From assembly GCA_009746045.1 (NCBI GenBank), contig RPFO01000103.1, forward strand, positions 191,001 through 255,000: a stretch of DNA of 64,000 nt, written 5' to 3'. The DNA comes from Mesostigma viride (Eukaryota > Streptophyta > Mesostigmatophyceae > Mesostigmatales > Mesostigmataceae). The translations under genes and the position numbers were made by a program. How positions within the stretch are numbered: position 1 is the first letter of the stretch; each line of letters begins with the position of its first letter. Shown here one piece after another: positions 42,191 to 53,715 of this stretch. The notes beneath the pieces are model-generated. The model was not told the origin of the DNA and did no database searches. It saw only the letters and a list, made by a program, of their open reading frames with translations.

Positions 42191-42445
42191 TCTTGGCCCC
42201 ATACGTAAGTCCAGCCTGCATAGCCCGGGTAAGCGATACGGAAAAGCGTTGGCGCCAATATGACGTACGTCCAGGTCCGCGCCGTCGGCGCCGACCAAGG
42301 GGCCCGCTGGCCCTCCAGGTCCAGGCGTTCCTCCCGGAGCGGCAGCAGCACTCCTTAAAGAAGCCGGCGGTCAGCTAGGGTCTCCGTGGCCCCGAACTTC
42401 TCCAAGACAAAGGGCACCACCCGGTGGTGCCCGACATCGCCATAA
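42191..42445 (-). mobile_element. Family C LINE, 3' part of the endonuclease (split copy)
   Basis: Leftward coding remnants: GHHRVVPFVLEKF-type, then LREERLDLEGQRAPWSAPTA and a degraded ALTRxxAD segment. It continues the copy whose upstream part is 43479-43917; the two halves are separated by an X-type retroposon. Confidence 0.75.
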
Positions 42446-42889
42446 TTAATTAATTAGTTAGTTAAACTCGTGCTCCGGTTGGGGAGTCACGGAGCACCAA
42501 AGTGCTTTTAATCCCTGTATGCATGTGCACAACGGTCCTGAGGAAGAAAGGGCAGAGACCCCCTTTCTCCTTCATGCCTAAGGCATGCCACAGCAGCAAT
42601 CGGACACGATAAACGATCCGGCAAGGTCTGTGGCTGCTGATAAAACCCGCGTGAACATATTATCAAAACAATTAGGAGCGTGGGCAAGGAAGCTAAGCTA
42701 TAGCTAGGACGTAGCATGGCTGCAGCTGTACAAAGGCTACTAATGTAAGCAAAGGCTAGGGTTGGTTGTGTATACACCATGCGTTATAGCGGTGCACGTG
42801 AATAGTTAATTCTGCTGAGGCATGGCTGCCATGGCGGCAGTAACTACCAATGATTAGCTAGGGCTACATATTCTAGCCCGCGGGGGGCG

Positions 42890-43120
42890 ACCCGACATCT
42901 TGTGGTTGATCATCGGCAGGTCCCCGCCCCTCCGTCCAGTACACCTTTGGCTTCTGGGGGTCCTGCTAATTGTGGCGGAGGTATTCTGGCCACAGGTCGC
43001 GTCGCTGCTGCTGCTGAGCGGGGCCGTCAGGTCGTCGTCCAACGTCCAGGTGAGGTCGTGCAACCTCTTGCGATGAGAAAGGAACCGCTGCTTGTCCTCA
43101 GGCCGGGGGAGGGGAATGTG
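42890..43120 (-). CDS. X-family protein, C-terminal exon with TLDDDLT motif
   Basis: After a possible acceptor near 43120 the frame reads PEDKQRFLSHRKRLHDLTWT then LDDDLTAPLSSSSDATCGQN. This matches the KRRKKLETTSYTLDDDLTLA segment of the X copy at 23.5 kb and TSYTLDDNLT at 26.3 kb. It is the best evidence that the three loci share one protein family. Confidence 0.6.
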
Positions 43121-43194
43121 AGCAGGACTGCATGGTGGGGGAGCCGCCTTGTCCCGTGAGTGGGGAAGGCGGTGGCCGCACCCACGCAGTTCTA

Positions 43195-43488
43195 TTATAC
43201 CTCACCTACCAGGGGCGCCCACATGAGGGTAAGGAGCTGGTCCTTGAGCTCGTCGGCAAGGGTGGTTGACCTCTCACCTGGCTTCTGGGGGAAGCGACGC
43301 AGCACCACTCGGCACTCGCGGCGAGCGGGGTCGGTGGCCTCCCGTTGTTTTGCCTGGAGAAGGTCTTCAAGCTCCCGGAGTTTCGTAGCGATGGCGTCAT
43401 CAGTGGTCGAGGCGGTCGCTGACCGCAGCACTGAGGTCTGCGCGTAGGAGTGCGGCGAGACTGAGAGGCTATCATCTGACATCACCAT
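43195..43488 (-). CDS. X-family protein, N-terminal exon
   Basis: ATG at 43488 (also 43482). About 97 residues: MVMSDDSLSVSPHSYAQTSV, then a probable coiled coil DDAIATKLRELEDLLQAKQR and KDQLLTLMWAPLVG. GTAGGTGAG after APL (about 43205) looks like a splice donor. Not recognised; no zinc finger, RT or nuclease motif. Confidence 0.55.
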   Translation of the reverse strand: MVMSDDSLSVSPHSYAQTSVLRSATASTTDDAIATKLRELEDLLQAKQREATDPARRECRVVLRRFPQKPGERSTTLADELKDQLLTLMWAPLVGEV

Positions 43489-43917
43489 ACTAAGGCCGTG
43501 AGCTCAGTGGCGCCTTGCATGGCCCGCTCATCCCGATCCACCGTGTAGCCCGCCGCCTGGCAACCACATGGCTAAGAGCCAGGGGGCGAGCCACAGAAAC
43601 GTCAATGAGCAAGTGCCCGCCACCTCCCTCAAAGTCCAGAACCACGATGTCAGGGCGGTGGTTGGGGGAGTAGAAAGCGCCGTGCCGCGTGCGCATCCTC
43701 AGACCGGATGTTCACGTGGCCGGGGGAAAACGGACCGTACCATGGCGAGCACCACCTTCAGAAGAACAGTGTGCAAGTACAAGTACTACCAATTCTGATT
43801 CTGTTGGCCACCCATGTATATGACAGGTGTATAGTGGGTCCCAGTGGGGTCCAAGGTCTGCCCGCAGCTGCCACAGGGCCGCCCTGCGGGAACAAGAGGT
43901 TGCGGGGCAAACAGTTG
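43479..43917 (-). mobile_element. Family C LINE, upstream endonuclease part (split copy)
   Basis: Leftward remnants: CGSCG-type knuckle near 43870, then YSPNHRPDIVVLDFEGGGGH then LLIDVSVARPLALSH, the PD-(D/E)xK restriction-like core. Cut at 43917 by the tail of a family A copy and at about 43479 by the X retroposon. Confidence 0.8.
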
Positions 43918-44713
43918 GTCTCAGATATATATTCATTGAGAATGATAGATTACGGAGGTGAGATAGGCATGCAACATAAGGAAAAACCCGATAACTGGGA
44001 GAATAACCCTGAAGAAATTAATAGTAATCTGACACAGACATCCAAGGATCACGCCAGCGGCACAAGGTACAACTAACTAGACATCACAAAACTACACGCA
44101 GCAACAGCGCTGCCGGCCCACCATGCAGGCCTGGAAGGGATCTAGACCGCATGGGTCGCGACAAAGTCGGCCCGGGTGCGGCGGAATAACACATCAGCCA
44201 CGGTGCGAGTGAGGGCGAGTGACAGGCGCTGCCGCCAATACGAGGACCACGTGCGGGCCGACCACGGGGCGGTCTGACCCTCGAGGTCGAGGCGGTCTTC
44301 ACGGCGCTGGCAGCACTCGTGGAAAAACTCCGCTGTCTTGGGGCCCATGGCCCCGAACTCCTCAAGGACAAAGGGGATGACCCGGTGGGGCCCCACATTG
44401 CCGTAGGAGGCAAACTTGTCGCGCTCAGCCACAGTGGCAGCAGCGCCGGCATCCACAGCCGCCCGGAGGATGTGGCGACCGGAAAGCGGCCGAGCCACGG
44501 AGACATCGATGAGCAGGTGGCAACCCTGCCCGTCGTAGTCAAGCACGGTAATGTCGGGGCGGTGGTTGGGTGAGTAGAGGGCGGCCCCATCCGCGTCCTC
44601 GCACTTGATGGTGGAGTGGGGAAAGACCGACCGAACCATGGCACACACCACCCGGAGGAGAGCGGTATGGAGATAGAGGAACCAGTTCTGGTTCTGCTGG
44701 CCACCCATGCACT
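43918..44713 (-). mobile_element. Family A LINE, endonuclease and 3' end, copy 1
   Basis: The intact frame 44142-44708 encodes 188 residues: WFLYLHTALLRVV, YSPNHRPDITVLDYDGQGCH then LLIDVSVARPLSGRH (restriction-like endonuclease core), FVLEEFGAMGPK, and CCQRREDRLDLEGQTAPWSA. The 3' UTR runs to the tail TCTATCATTCTCAATGAATA near 43920. 5'-truncated just upstream of the tryptophan segment. Nearly identical to the copy at 60479-61335. Confidence 0.85.
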
Positions 44714-44830
44714 CAGATATATATATTAATTTCTTCAGGGTTATTCTCCCAGTTATCGGGTTTTTCCTTATGTTGCATGCCTATCTCACCTCCGTAATAA
44801 TCTATCATTCTCAATGAATATATATATTAA
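44714..44830 (+). mobile_element. Rightward family A LINE tail
   Basis: TTTCTTCAGGGTTATTCTCC...ATCATTCTCAATGAATATAT, the same tail as the copy at left but in opposite orientation, between two leftward copies. Confidence 0.8.
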
Positions 44831-45690
44831 TAATATAATTACTTACAGCAGAGTGAAATCACTCAAACCAAAGCAAACACCCAGCTATAACCCTCTATAC
44901 AGAGCCATGTCAAATCTCTATACTACGATAAGACCAATGGAAACTCCTAACGGGAGGAACCTAATAGCCCTGCTGCACCGCAAAATCAGCCCGCGTACGG
45001 TGGAGCATGATGTCAGCCATGGCCCGAGTCAGCGCCACCGACAAGCGCTGACGCCAATATGACGTCCAGGTCCACGCCGACCATGAGGCCCGCTGGCCCT
45101 CCAGGTCCAGCCGGTCCTCCCGGAGCCGGCAACACTCCTTGAAGAAGGCGGAGGTCAGGGGCCCCATGGCCCCAAACTCCTCCAGGACTTAAAGGGCACC
45201 ACACGATGGTGCCCGACGTCGCCGTAGGCCAGGAGCTTGGCCCGCTCCGCCCGGTCCGCCGTGTAACCTGCCGTGAGGGAGGCCCCAGCCACGTGGCTAA
45301 GAGCCAAGGGCCGCGCCACCGAAACGTCGATAAGCAGATGCCGGCCACCCCCCTCAAAGTCCAGCACCACGATGTCAGGCCGGTGGTTGGGGGAATAGAA
45401 GGCAGCGCCATCCGCATCCTCGGACCGGATGTTCGCGTGGGGGAAAACCGACCGAATCATGGCGAGCACCACCGTCAGGAGGACAGTGTGCAAATACAAA
45501 TACCAATTCTGATTCTGTTGGCCCCCCATGCAGGAAAGGTAGTGAGTCCCCGTGGGATCCAGCGGCTGCCCACAGCTACCACAAGGCCGCCCGGCCGGAA
45601 CAAGAGGCTGCGGGGCAAATAGCTGGTGCCGGAGCGCCACCGAGTAGTGGCTGGGAGCCAAGGCGAATGGGGGGGCCATGGGAAGAGCAG
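44831..45690 (-). mobile_element. Family B LINE, endonuclease and 3' end, copy 1
   Basis: Leftward: knuckle CGSCGQPLDPTGTHYLSC (C-x2-C-x9-H-x3-C), WYLYLHTVLLTVVLAMIRSV, RPDIVVLDFEGGGRHLLIDV (endonuclease core), then a 2-base insertion near 45187 (GACTTAAAGGG for GACAAAGGG) breaks the frame after HHRVVPF. The tail ends near 44835 (TAAGTAATTATATTATTAAT on the minus strand). Confidence 0.82.
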
Positions 45691-45782
45691 ATATATATAT
45701 TATAGGTTTATAGCTGGGCGTTTGCTTTGGTTTGAGTGATTTCACTCTGTTGTAAGTAATTATATTTTTTAAAGATATATAT
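45691..45782 (+). mobile_element. Rightward family B LINE tail, head-to-head with the next copy
   Basis: TATAGGTTTATAGCTGGGCG...TTTCACTCTGTTGTAAGTAA, mirrored by the leftward tail that starts at about 45783, so 45700-45860 is a near-perfect inverted repeat. Confidence 0.85.
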
Positions 45783-46440
45783 ATTAAAAATATAATTACT
45801 TACAGCAGAGTGAAATCACTCAAACCAAAGCAAACGCCCAGCTATAAACCTATATACAGAGCCATGTCAAAGCTCTATACGACGATAAGACCAATGGAAA
45901 CGCCTAACGGGAGGAACCTAATAGCCCTGCTGCACCGCAAAATCAGCCCGCGTACGGCGGAGCATGATGTCAGCCATGGCCCGAGTCAGCGCCACCGACA
46001 AGCGCTGACGCCAATATGACGTCCAGGTCCGCGCCGACCATGGGGCCCGCTGGCCCTCCAGGTCCAGCCGGTCCTCCCGGAGCCGGCAACACTCCTTGAA
46101 GAAGGCGGAGGTCAGGGGCCCCATGGCCCCAAACTCCTCCAGGACTTAAAGGGCACCACACGATGGTGCCCGACGTCGCCGTAGGCCAGGAGCTTGGCCC
46201 GCTCCGCCCGGTCCGCCGTGTAACCTGCCGTGAGGGAGGCCCCAGCCACGTGGCTAAGAGCCAAGGGCCGCGCCACCGAAACGTCAATAAGCAGATGCCG
46301 GCCACCCCCCTCAAAGTCCAGCACCACGATGTCAGGCCGGTGGTTGGGGGAATAGAAGGCAGCGCCATCCGCATCCTCGGATCGGATGTTCGCGTGGGGG
46401 AAAACCGACCGAATCATGGCGAGCACCACCGTCAGGAGGA
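45783..46440 (-). mobile_element. 3' end of the long RLE LINE (family B), cut by the TIR insertion
   Basis: Same as copy 1 of family B, with the same 2-base insertion. Ends abruptly at 46440; the next bases of the LINE are found at 53831 (GGACAGTGTGCAAATAC). The endonuclease core is at about 46280-46330. Confidence 0.88.
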
Positions 46441-46554
46441 CCCCAGGCACACCTGGAATTGTACTACATTTTTCAAATTGTACTTCAGTTTTGAAAGTTG
46501 CATTTTCATGCATTTAAAGGGTCAACTAAAGTCTTTGAGGAAAAAAAAGTTCGT

Positions 46555-47295
46555 CGGCGGCCGTTGCACCGTTGCACCGTTGCACCGTTGCACCGTTGCA
46601 CCTCAAATTGCATATATGCACACACGTTTGCACATGCAATGGTTATCCATGGGATTTATGTAGGTGGATGGGTCATGCAAGGGTTACCTAGATGCTCATG
46701 ACACCGTGCCACCGTGGCGCCGTTGCACCGTTGCACCGTTGCACCGTTGCACCTCAAATTGCATATAAACACACACCTTTGCACATACAATGGTTATCCA
46801 TTGGGATCTATCTAGGGTAATGGGTCATGCAAGGGTTACCTAGACATGCTCATGACACCGTTGCATCGTGGCATCGTGCCACCGTGCCACCTTGGCACCG
46901 TTGCACCGTTGCACCGTTGCACCGTTGCACCGTTGCACCTCAAATTGCATATAAACACACACCTTTGCACATGCAATTGTTATCCATGGGTTTTATGTAG
47001 GTGGATGGGTCATGCAAGGGTTACCTAGATGCTCATGACACCGTTGCACCGTTGCACCGTTGCACCGTTGCACCGTTGCACCGTTGCACCTTAAATTGCA
47101 TATAAACACACGTCTTTGCACGTGCATTGGTTATCCATTGGGATTTATCAAGGGTAATGGGTCATGCAAGGGTTACCTAGACATGCTCATGACACCGTTG
47201 CATCGTGGCATCGTGCCACCGTGCCACCGTGCCACCGTGCCACCGTGGCACCGTGGCACCGTTGCACCGTTGCACCGTTGCACCTCAAATTGCAT
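46555..47295. repeat. GTTGCACC / GTGCCACC 8-bp arrays with a higher-order unit
   Basis: Runs of 4-9 GTTGCACC, GTGCCACC or GTGGCACC octamers alternate with a roughly 100-bp spacer (TCAAATTGCATATAAACACA...ACCTAGATGCTCATGACACC), about five times. The reverse-complement octamers occur at 49650-49700, 53375-53445, 53542-53585 and 53682-53712. Confidence 0.9.
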
Positions 47296-47299
47296 TTAA

Positions 47300-47700
47300 A
47301 CACACACCTTTCCGTTTTTCCGCGTTTTCCGCGGCCCGGCACTGAACGCAAATGGTTTTCACCTTTGCGGAGTGCCTGATCAGAACACACCTTTGCACAT
47401 GCAATTGTTATCCATGGAGCCACCATGCCACCGTGCCACCGTGCCACCGTGCCACCTCCACAACGGTATGAAAGTGCCAAAAAATGCCCTTATAAGCCCT
47501 ACATGGAGCAAATTGAGTCCAAACATGCTAGATATTGGTAGGCAGCATGTCCAGGACACCAGTAGAAGGAATTTGACTTTCCAGAATTTTCCGACATCGG
47601 TTGGTCTATTTTTGGCATGTCTATTTTTAGCAACTTTCCAGATTTTAATATAAACAAATACCACTTAGTATGCAAATAAAGAGCTCCTGGCCTGGCTATT
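47300..47700. other. Spacer with a CGCAAAGG hairpin; no gene seen
   Basis: CACTGAACGCAAATGG, TTTTCACCTTTGCGGAGTG and CTGATCAGAA (47340-47390) recur at 51990-52040, where the stem CGCAAAGG/CCTTTGCG is perfect. Confidence 0.6.
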
Positions 47701-47764
47701 TGCAGGTAGGCTAATGCTCATGTCTACCAACTGTGCACCAGGTCCCATGGTCATCTGACCTCAT

Positions 47765-48260
47765 TTGGTGACAAACTGCCACCAAATGCTAGCAAAAACG
47801 CACTGTTTCACCACATCTCATTGCAGTTTCCATAGAAGGTGTGTTCAGTCGAGGCTGGAAATTTGCAATCACATTGCACATCATAAATGTAGACATGGCA
47901 CAAAAAATCAGGTCCATCGTACTGTATTTGGTAACAAAATGCCACCAAATGCTAGCAAAAATGTGCGTTTTTCGCGTTTTTTAGACACATTTCATGACAG
48001 TTTTCATACAAGATGTGCTCAGTTGGGGCTGGAAACTTGCAAGCATATTAAATATCATCATTGTAGACATTGCACAAAAATTCAGGTCCGTTGTACTTCA
48101 TTCATTGACAGCTCGCTACCAAATGTGAGAAAAAATGTGCGATTTTTGCATTTCCGCCACATTTCCAAGTGCAGTTTCCCATGCCAGGTGTGCTCAGTTG
48201 AGGCTGAAAACAAGCGCGCATGTTAATCATCATCATTTCAGACATTGCACAAAACTTAAT
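47765..48260. repeat. About 165-bp tandem repeat, three copies
   Basis: Units begin near CCACCAAATGCTAGCAAAAA (47778, 47942) and TACCAAATGTGAGAAAAAAT (48116), with GTGTGCTCAGTTGAGGCTGG further on. The period keeps one frame open over 153 codons but the translation is repetitive and unrecognised. Confidence 0.85.
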
Positions 48261-49523
48261 TCAGGTCCATCAAGTGTCATTGGGTTCACTGGTCCATGCA
48301 ACACCTGCCAGTTTCCAGCTAATCACTCAACCTTGGATGCAAAGTTCTTTTGTAACGGTATGGCCAACTCCCACCAACTGTGTTGCTAACTGTTCAGACC
48401 TTGCACAGATAATATAACACAACTTTTGTGACACATAGACAAAGATATATGAATATGAACAGTGGCTAGACATGGCTGTATATATGTGCATGTGGCCATG
48501 CTCAGGCAATTTTCAAGTAGGGGCTTGTTAGACATAAGAACTGCCAGCTGTCACGTTCGCTAGCATGATCAGTTCAAACCCACAGCATGCACGGTAGTCG
48601 CAAACTCAGCTTGGCAATGTAATAATCTAATCATGCCAGGCATCTTGGCGGTCGGCATGGCTGCGATGTGTTTTGTGCGCCTTGATTCGGTAGCAGCACA
48701 TCCCTTGGCAACCGGCCCGCCTGACTAAGGTTGCCACACATGGTCCTCTGCATCACCATGGATGTCCCCATGTCCCTGTCTCTGTTATAGGGGTTCACGT
48801 TGCTGGCGATGCAGCTTCCAAGTTGGACTAGATCTCCTCTGCCAGCGCTGTGGTGCATAGCCAGACAGCTCATACACTGCTCAGTTGCTACCTCGAGGTT
48901 GCCGGCTTGAAATGTGCCACCAAAGGACTACACTTGGCCGCCATCATACCTAGCATGAAGAAGCCACTGCACAACCCCGGTGAGCCGCTTGGCCACCATA
49001 CCGCAGTTGTCTTCAACAGATAGTGCAAGGCCAATGGCCTCTTCACAGGCACGTGCCTTGTGCTCATGCTCTTGCTCTGGCCCTTGTCAGCATGAGATGC
49101 ACGCCCTTGCATGCTTCACCATGTTTCTCCAAGCCATCCGTGACTACTTGCTTCAGAAATGTCATTCAACTCCTGCTCGTCCTCAGCCACCAGACTGCCA
49201 AACTAGCTGGTGCCCCATCCCTCACTTTGGCGAGGACTGCGATTCTGGCTAGCAGCTTAGCGATCGTGCGTGGTTGTGCCCGAGTTTCTGGGTGAGTGGC
49301 AGTGGCATTGGAGCAAGAGTTGTTGAGCATGTGCGTGTGTCTATCCTCTTGACAAACAACCCCTCGCACCCCTGACATTGAGGAGTTTGGCCATGTGCCA
49401 CATGGCAGGTTGCCAGAATTCCGCAAACATGCATCATAGGGAAATAAAGGATGGCTGGTTGAGCACACGACATGAGTAAACAAAACACACAGCGCTGGTG
49501 CTTTCCGATATCCCCTACATGTG
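48260..49523. other. No gene seen
   Basis: Single-copy-looking DNA inside the TIR insertion. Short open frames only, none with a recognisable motif. Confidence 0.5.
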
Positions 49524-50018
49524 AAGACCAAATGGTGGTGGCACGGAGTATAAAATTAATGGTGGTGGCACGCCGCCATTGTTGTTGTTGTTGTTGTGTC
49601 CCACGCCGCACACCGGTGGAGTACAATTTGGTGGTGGCACGGTGTGCCGGTGCAACGGTGCAACGGTGCAACGGTGCAACGGTGCAACGGTGCAACGGCC
49701 AGTGATTGGCCCGTTGCTGATTTGCTGACATGCAGCCTAATAAAAATTGGCCGCAAATTCGTCCGGTCGCACGTGGGCACAAGATTTGCGGCCAATTTTT
49801 ACTAGGCTGCATATCAGAAAATCAGCAACGGGCCAATCACTGGCCGTTGCACCGTTGCACCGTTGCACCGTTGCACCGTTGCACCGTTGCACCGGCACAC
49901 CGTGCCACCACCAAATTGTACTCCACCGGTGTGCGGCGTGGGACACAACAACAACAACAACAATGGCGGCGTGCCACCACCATTAATTTTGTACTCCGTG
50001 CCACCACCATTTGGTCTT
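49524..50018. mobile_element. 495-bp foldback element
   Basis: Begins AAGACCAAATGGTGGTGGCA and ends with its reverse complement; the arms (about 225 bp each) include GTTGTTGTTGTTGTTGT and GGTGCAAC octamers and meet around CCGCAAATTCGTCCGGTCGC. Nearly perfect symmetry means the two arms are recent copies of one sequence. No coding. Confidence 0.9.
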
Positions 50019-51350
50019 TACAGGGTCAGCTCACTTCCTTAGTGATTTCGGCACCTCAATTAGTGACAATTTTCGGTTCATTAGTACGGTTTACCCGAGA
50101 AATCTGGTCGGATACTGATTAGTGACAATTCGTACCCGACCAAATCCGATCCGAAAGCACTAACGACGCGAGTAATTAGTACATGCAACTCACTTCATTA
50201 GTATGATGGCGAGGTCGTCAGCTCGTGGAGCTATGGAGACGGCATTTCCCATTCTTGCTGCGAAAACAATCGTTTCAGAAAGAAATCTGTGAAAAAATCT
50301 CGTGCTTATGTGTATAATTGCTACATTTCTCAGTCTGCATCGCTCCACGCTGAGGTTGGAGTCATGCATATAGCGACCGATTGCGATGATCAAAGAATGA
50401 AAAACTGGGCTATCCGGAATCGTGTGAATCGTGTGCCTACAGCTGCCTACGTGACGCGATCACTTCAAAAAGGCGTCGAATGCGGGATACATCCATGGGC
50501 TCCATCGTACAGCATTTTTGGGGCGGACCGAGGTAGCTGCCGGTGGGAATGCCGTGAGAATACTGCGGAAACGTGCGTAAGTGAAAACTGGATACTGCTT
50601 GACCTCCGGAGCATCTGGTGAGCCGCAGTTCTGGTTTAGGGTGATAGGGTGGTTGAAAATGGAGGTCTAGTCAGGGTTTGTTATTATTTGTTGCGTTTCT
50701 TGCTGGAATTTTATTTTCCGGTGCTGTCGGTGGCCGCTGAAGAAATTCTTTGCGGGACCTAGGATGTGTGCTGTCCTTCCGTCTGGCACCGCTGCCGTGG
50801 ATTCGACGGCCGCAAACACCTGCATTGATAAATTGCCGCACCTGACTGCGTCAATGTTATGGATGCTCAGGGTATTATGGCGCCTTGAGTGTCATGTTGT
50901 CCATACGTCTTGCATGTGGCATTCATCTATGTAACCTTTTGCCTCTTGCTGTTGGTTGCTTTGCTTTTATGCGCTTTATTTCATTTCCTTGGTGGGATTA
51001 GCCTGTGGAAGGCGGCCTCCCTCCTGCATCCTGTGTCGGCAGACATACTGACAGGCAGGATGAAGTGCAGGCAGAGGGGCAGGCGAACAGCCGTTTATAT
51101 TTGCACACATGCTTGCCGCTGGTACGCTAGTTTGCGTGTATCTTTGCATGGTCATGTTTTGGCAGGCCTGGACAGATATGTTCAAATATGGTCGCATGCG
51201 TGCATGCACGCATGCATGAATGGGTTTACGCATGTTGCCAGCCACATAGGTAGGCACGTGGGAACGCTCGCAAGCTGACGACACTACCAGGTCAGGCTGG
51301 TCTGGACCTGGAAGACACACAGGAGGCAGGCAGCCTTGGATGGTGTGGTG
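50019..51350. other. No gene seen
   Basis: Interior of the TIR insertion. A frame from 50289 of 110 codons shows no motif I recognise. Confidence 0.5.
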
Positions 51351-51419
51351 GGGAGGGAGGGAGGGAGGGAGGGAGGGAGGAAGGGAGGAAGGGAGGGCAT
51401 GACTGCGTGCGTGCGTGGG

Positions 51420-51494
<75 letters not shown>

Positions 51495-51613
51495 CGTCCG
51501 TCCGTGCGTGCGTGCGTGTGTGGTTATATGGGTGGGTGGGTGGGTGGGTGGGTGGGTGGGTGGGTGGGTGGGTGGGTGGGTGGGTGGGTGGGTGGGTGGG
51601 TGGGTGGGTGGGG
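51351..51613. repeat. GGGA, GTGC and GGGT arrays
   Basis: GGGA units (51351-51395), about 20 GTGC units (51410-51495), a CCGTC break, then about 21 GGGT units (51530-51613). The same 4-mers occur in the host introns. Confidence 0.96.
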
Positions 51614-51984
51614 AAGGTGTGCTTTTTATTATGATGATTAGCTAAGTTACGTGTGTGTTGTTGATGTACATGTTGACGTTGTATCATGGGCGTGTGCCCC
51701 TAAGTCTGCCTTCCTGCAATATCACATAATATATCATCTAGATGTGTTGTTGGGAACCTGACTATATATCCCAAACTGGAATGGTTGACATTCAACTATG
51801 GGATGAAACCCACGAAAAACAATTACTAGGAACTGCCATTTTTGTGCTATGTTTGCTAGCATCTGTCACCTATTTGTCATGCAAACAGTCTGAATTTCTT
51901 GTGGGCAGTTAACATAGATGTTTTTATGAGCTGTGCAAATTTCTAGGCTTGACTGAGTTCATTGATATAGGCACCCATCATTGA

Positions 51985-53170
51985 TATAGGCCTGGCACTG
52001 AACGCAAAGGTTTTCACCTTTGCGGAGTGTCTGATCAGAATATAGGCACCCATGTGTTGGAAACCTTGGAAAACCAAGAAAAACTGCATTTGGGGGGGGG
52101 GGTTCGCTACCATCAGTCACCATTTTGTCATCCAACCACCCTGCAACTTTGTGGGCATGCTGCATGGGATGTGTTTAGAACATGTGCAAAGTCCCAGGCC
52201 CAACTGAGCTCTATTGGTGTCATTATGTATGCATATGTGTGATAAAACCCTTGGAAAACCAAGAAAAACTGCATTCTTGGGGTATTTATGCTAGCATTTG
52301 TCACCTATTTGTCATCCAACCAGCCTGCAACTTTGTGGGCATGCTGCATGGGATGTGTTTAGAACATGTGCAAAGTTCCAGGCCCAACTGAGCTCTATTG
52401 GTGTCATTATGTATGCATATGTGTGATAAAACCCTTGGAAAACCAAGAAAAACTGCATTCTTGGGGTATTTATGCTAGCATTTGTCACCTATTTGTCATC
52501 CAACCAGCCTGCAACTTTGTGGGCATGCTGCATGGGATGTGTTTAGAACATGTGCAAAGTTCCAGCTCCAACTGAGTTCATTTGGAGTCATTATGTATGC
52601 ATATGTGTGATAAAACCCTTGGAAAACCAAGAAAAACTGCATTTGGGGGTATTTATGCTAGCATTTGTCACCAATTTGTCATCCCACCAGCCTGAAACTT
52701 TGTGGGCATGCTGCATGGGATGTGTTTAGAACATGTGCAAAGTCCCAGGCCCAACTAAGTTCATTTGGAGTCATTATGTATGCATATGTGTGATAAAACC
52801 CTTGAAAAACCATGAAAAACTGCATTTTGGGGGTATTTATGCTACCATCAGTCACCTATTTGTCATCCAACCAGCCTGCAACTTCGTGGGCATGCTGCAT
52901 GGGATGTGTTTAGAACATGTGCAAAGTCCCAGGCCCAACTGAGTTCATTTGGAGTCATTATGTATGCATATGTGTGATAAAACCCTTGAAAAACCATGAA
53001 AAACTGCATTCTTGGGGTATTTATGCTAGAATTTGTCACCTATTTGTCATCCAACCAGCCTGCAACTTTGTGGGCATGCTGCATGGGATGTGCTTAGAAC
53101 ATGTGCAAAGTCCCAGGCCCAACTGAGTTCATTTGGAGTCTTTATATATGCATACATGCCAGAAAGTGCT
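51985..53170. repeat. 184-bp satellite, about five to six copies
   Basis: The unit contains ACCCTTGGAAAACCAAGAAA, ATTTGTCATCCAACCAGCCT and GGGATGTGTTTAGAACATGT. Equivalent points lie at 52182, 52366, 52549, 52733, 52917 and 53101, i.e. exactly 184 (once 183) apart. Copies differ at a few percent of sites. Confidence 0.93.
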
Positions 53171-53479
53171 GAAAATACGGTATTCTTTGCTAGCAAATGT
53201 CACCATGTTACCATGCTGCCGACTCCCAAATTTTTTTTTGACCACATGGCATCATAAGATATCTGATAAGGAACCTTGGTGCCAAATTTGAGGTCAAACT
53301 GACCATTATTCCTTCTCCAAATAATTTCCAGGGGAAGAAAATGGGTTTTCGGATTTTAATGTGTGTGTCAAGACATGTCACGGTGGCACGGTGGCACGGT
53401 GGCACGGTGGCACGGTGGCACGGTGGCACGGTGGCACAGTGGCATCCCACGTTGGGCAGTGCTTGTGGGCAATATAACA

Positions 53480-53715
53480 TTAGTATTGGACGTTATGTTA
53501 CCTCGTGACACCATACAAAATCATAAAATGGTAGTTTTATGGTGCAACGGTGCAACGGTGCAACGGTGCAACGGTGGCACAGTGGCACCCCACTTTAGGC
53601 AGTGCTTGTGGACATTATAACATTAGTATTGGACGTTAGGTTACCTCGTGACACCATACAAAATCATAAAATGGTAGTTTTATGGTGCAACGGTGCAACG
53701 GTGCAACGGTGTCAA
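53480..53715. repeat. Roughly 150-bp direct repeat at the right end of the insertion
   Basis: ACATTAGTATTGGACGTTAG, CCTCGTGACACCATACAAAA and TGGTAGTTTTATGGTGCAAC occur twice (about 53475-53565 and 53618-53700). Confidence 0.85.

Larger units (their letters stand above)
42433..43490 (-). mobile_element. About 1.03-kb X-type retroposon inserted in a family C LINE
   Basis: Flanked by TATGGNGATGTC on both sides (about 42433-42445 and 43478-43490), i.e. a duplication of about 12 bp. On the minus strand it runs from the protein-coding part (43488 leftward) to the 3' end GTGCTCCGTGACTCCCCAAC, CGGAGCACGAGTTT and a TAACTAACTAATTAATTAAT tail. A 5'-truncated copy lies at 60129-60383. Confidence 0.8.
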
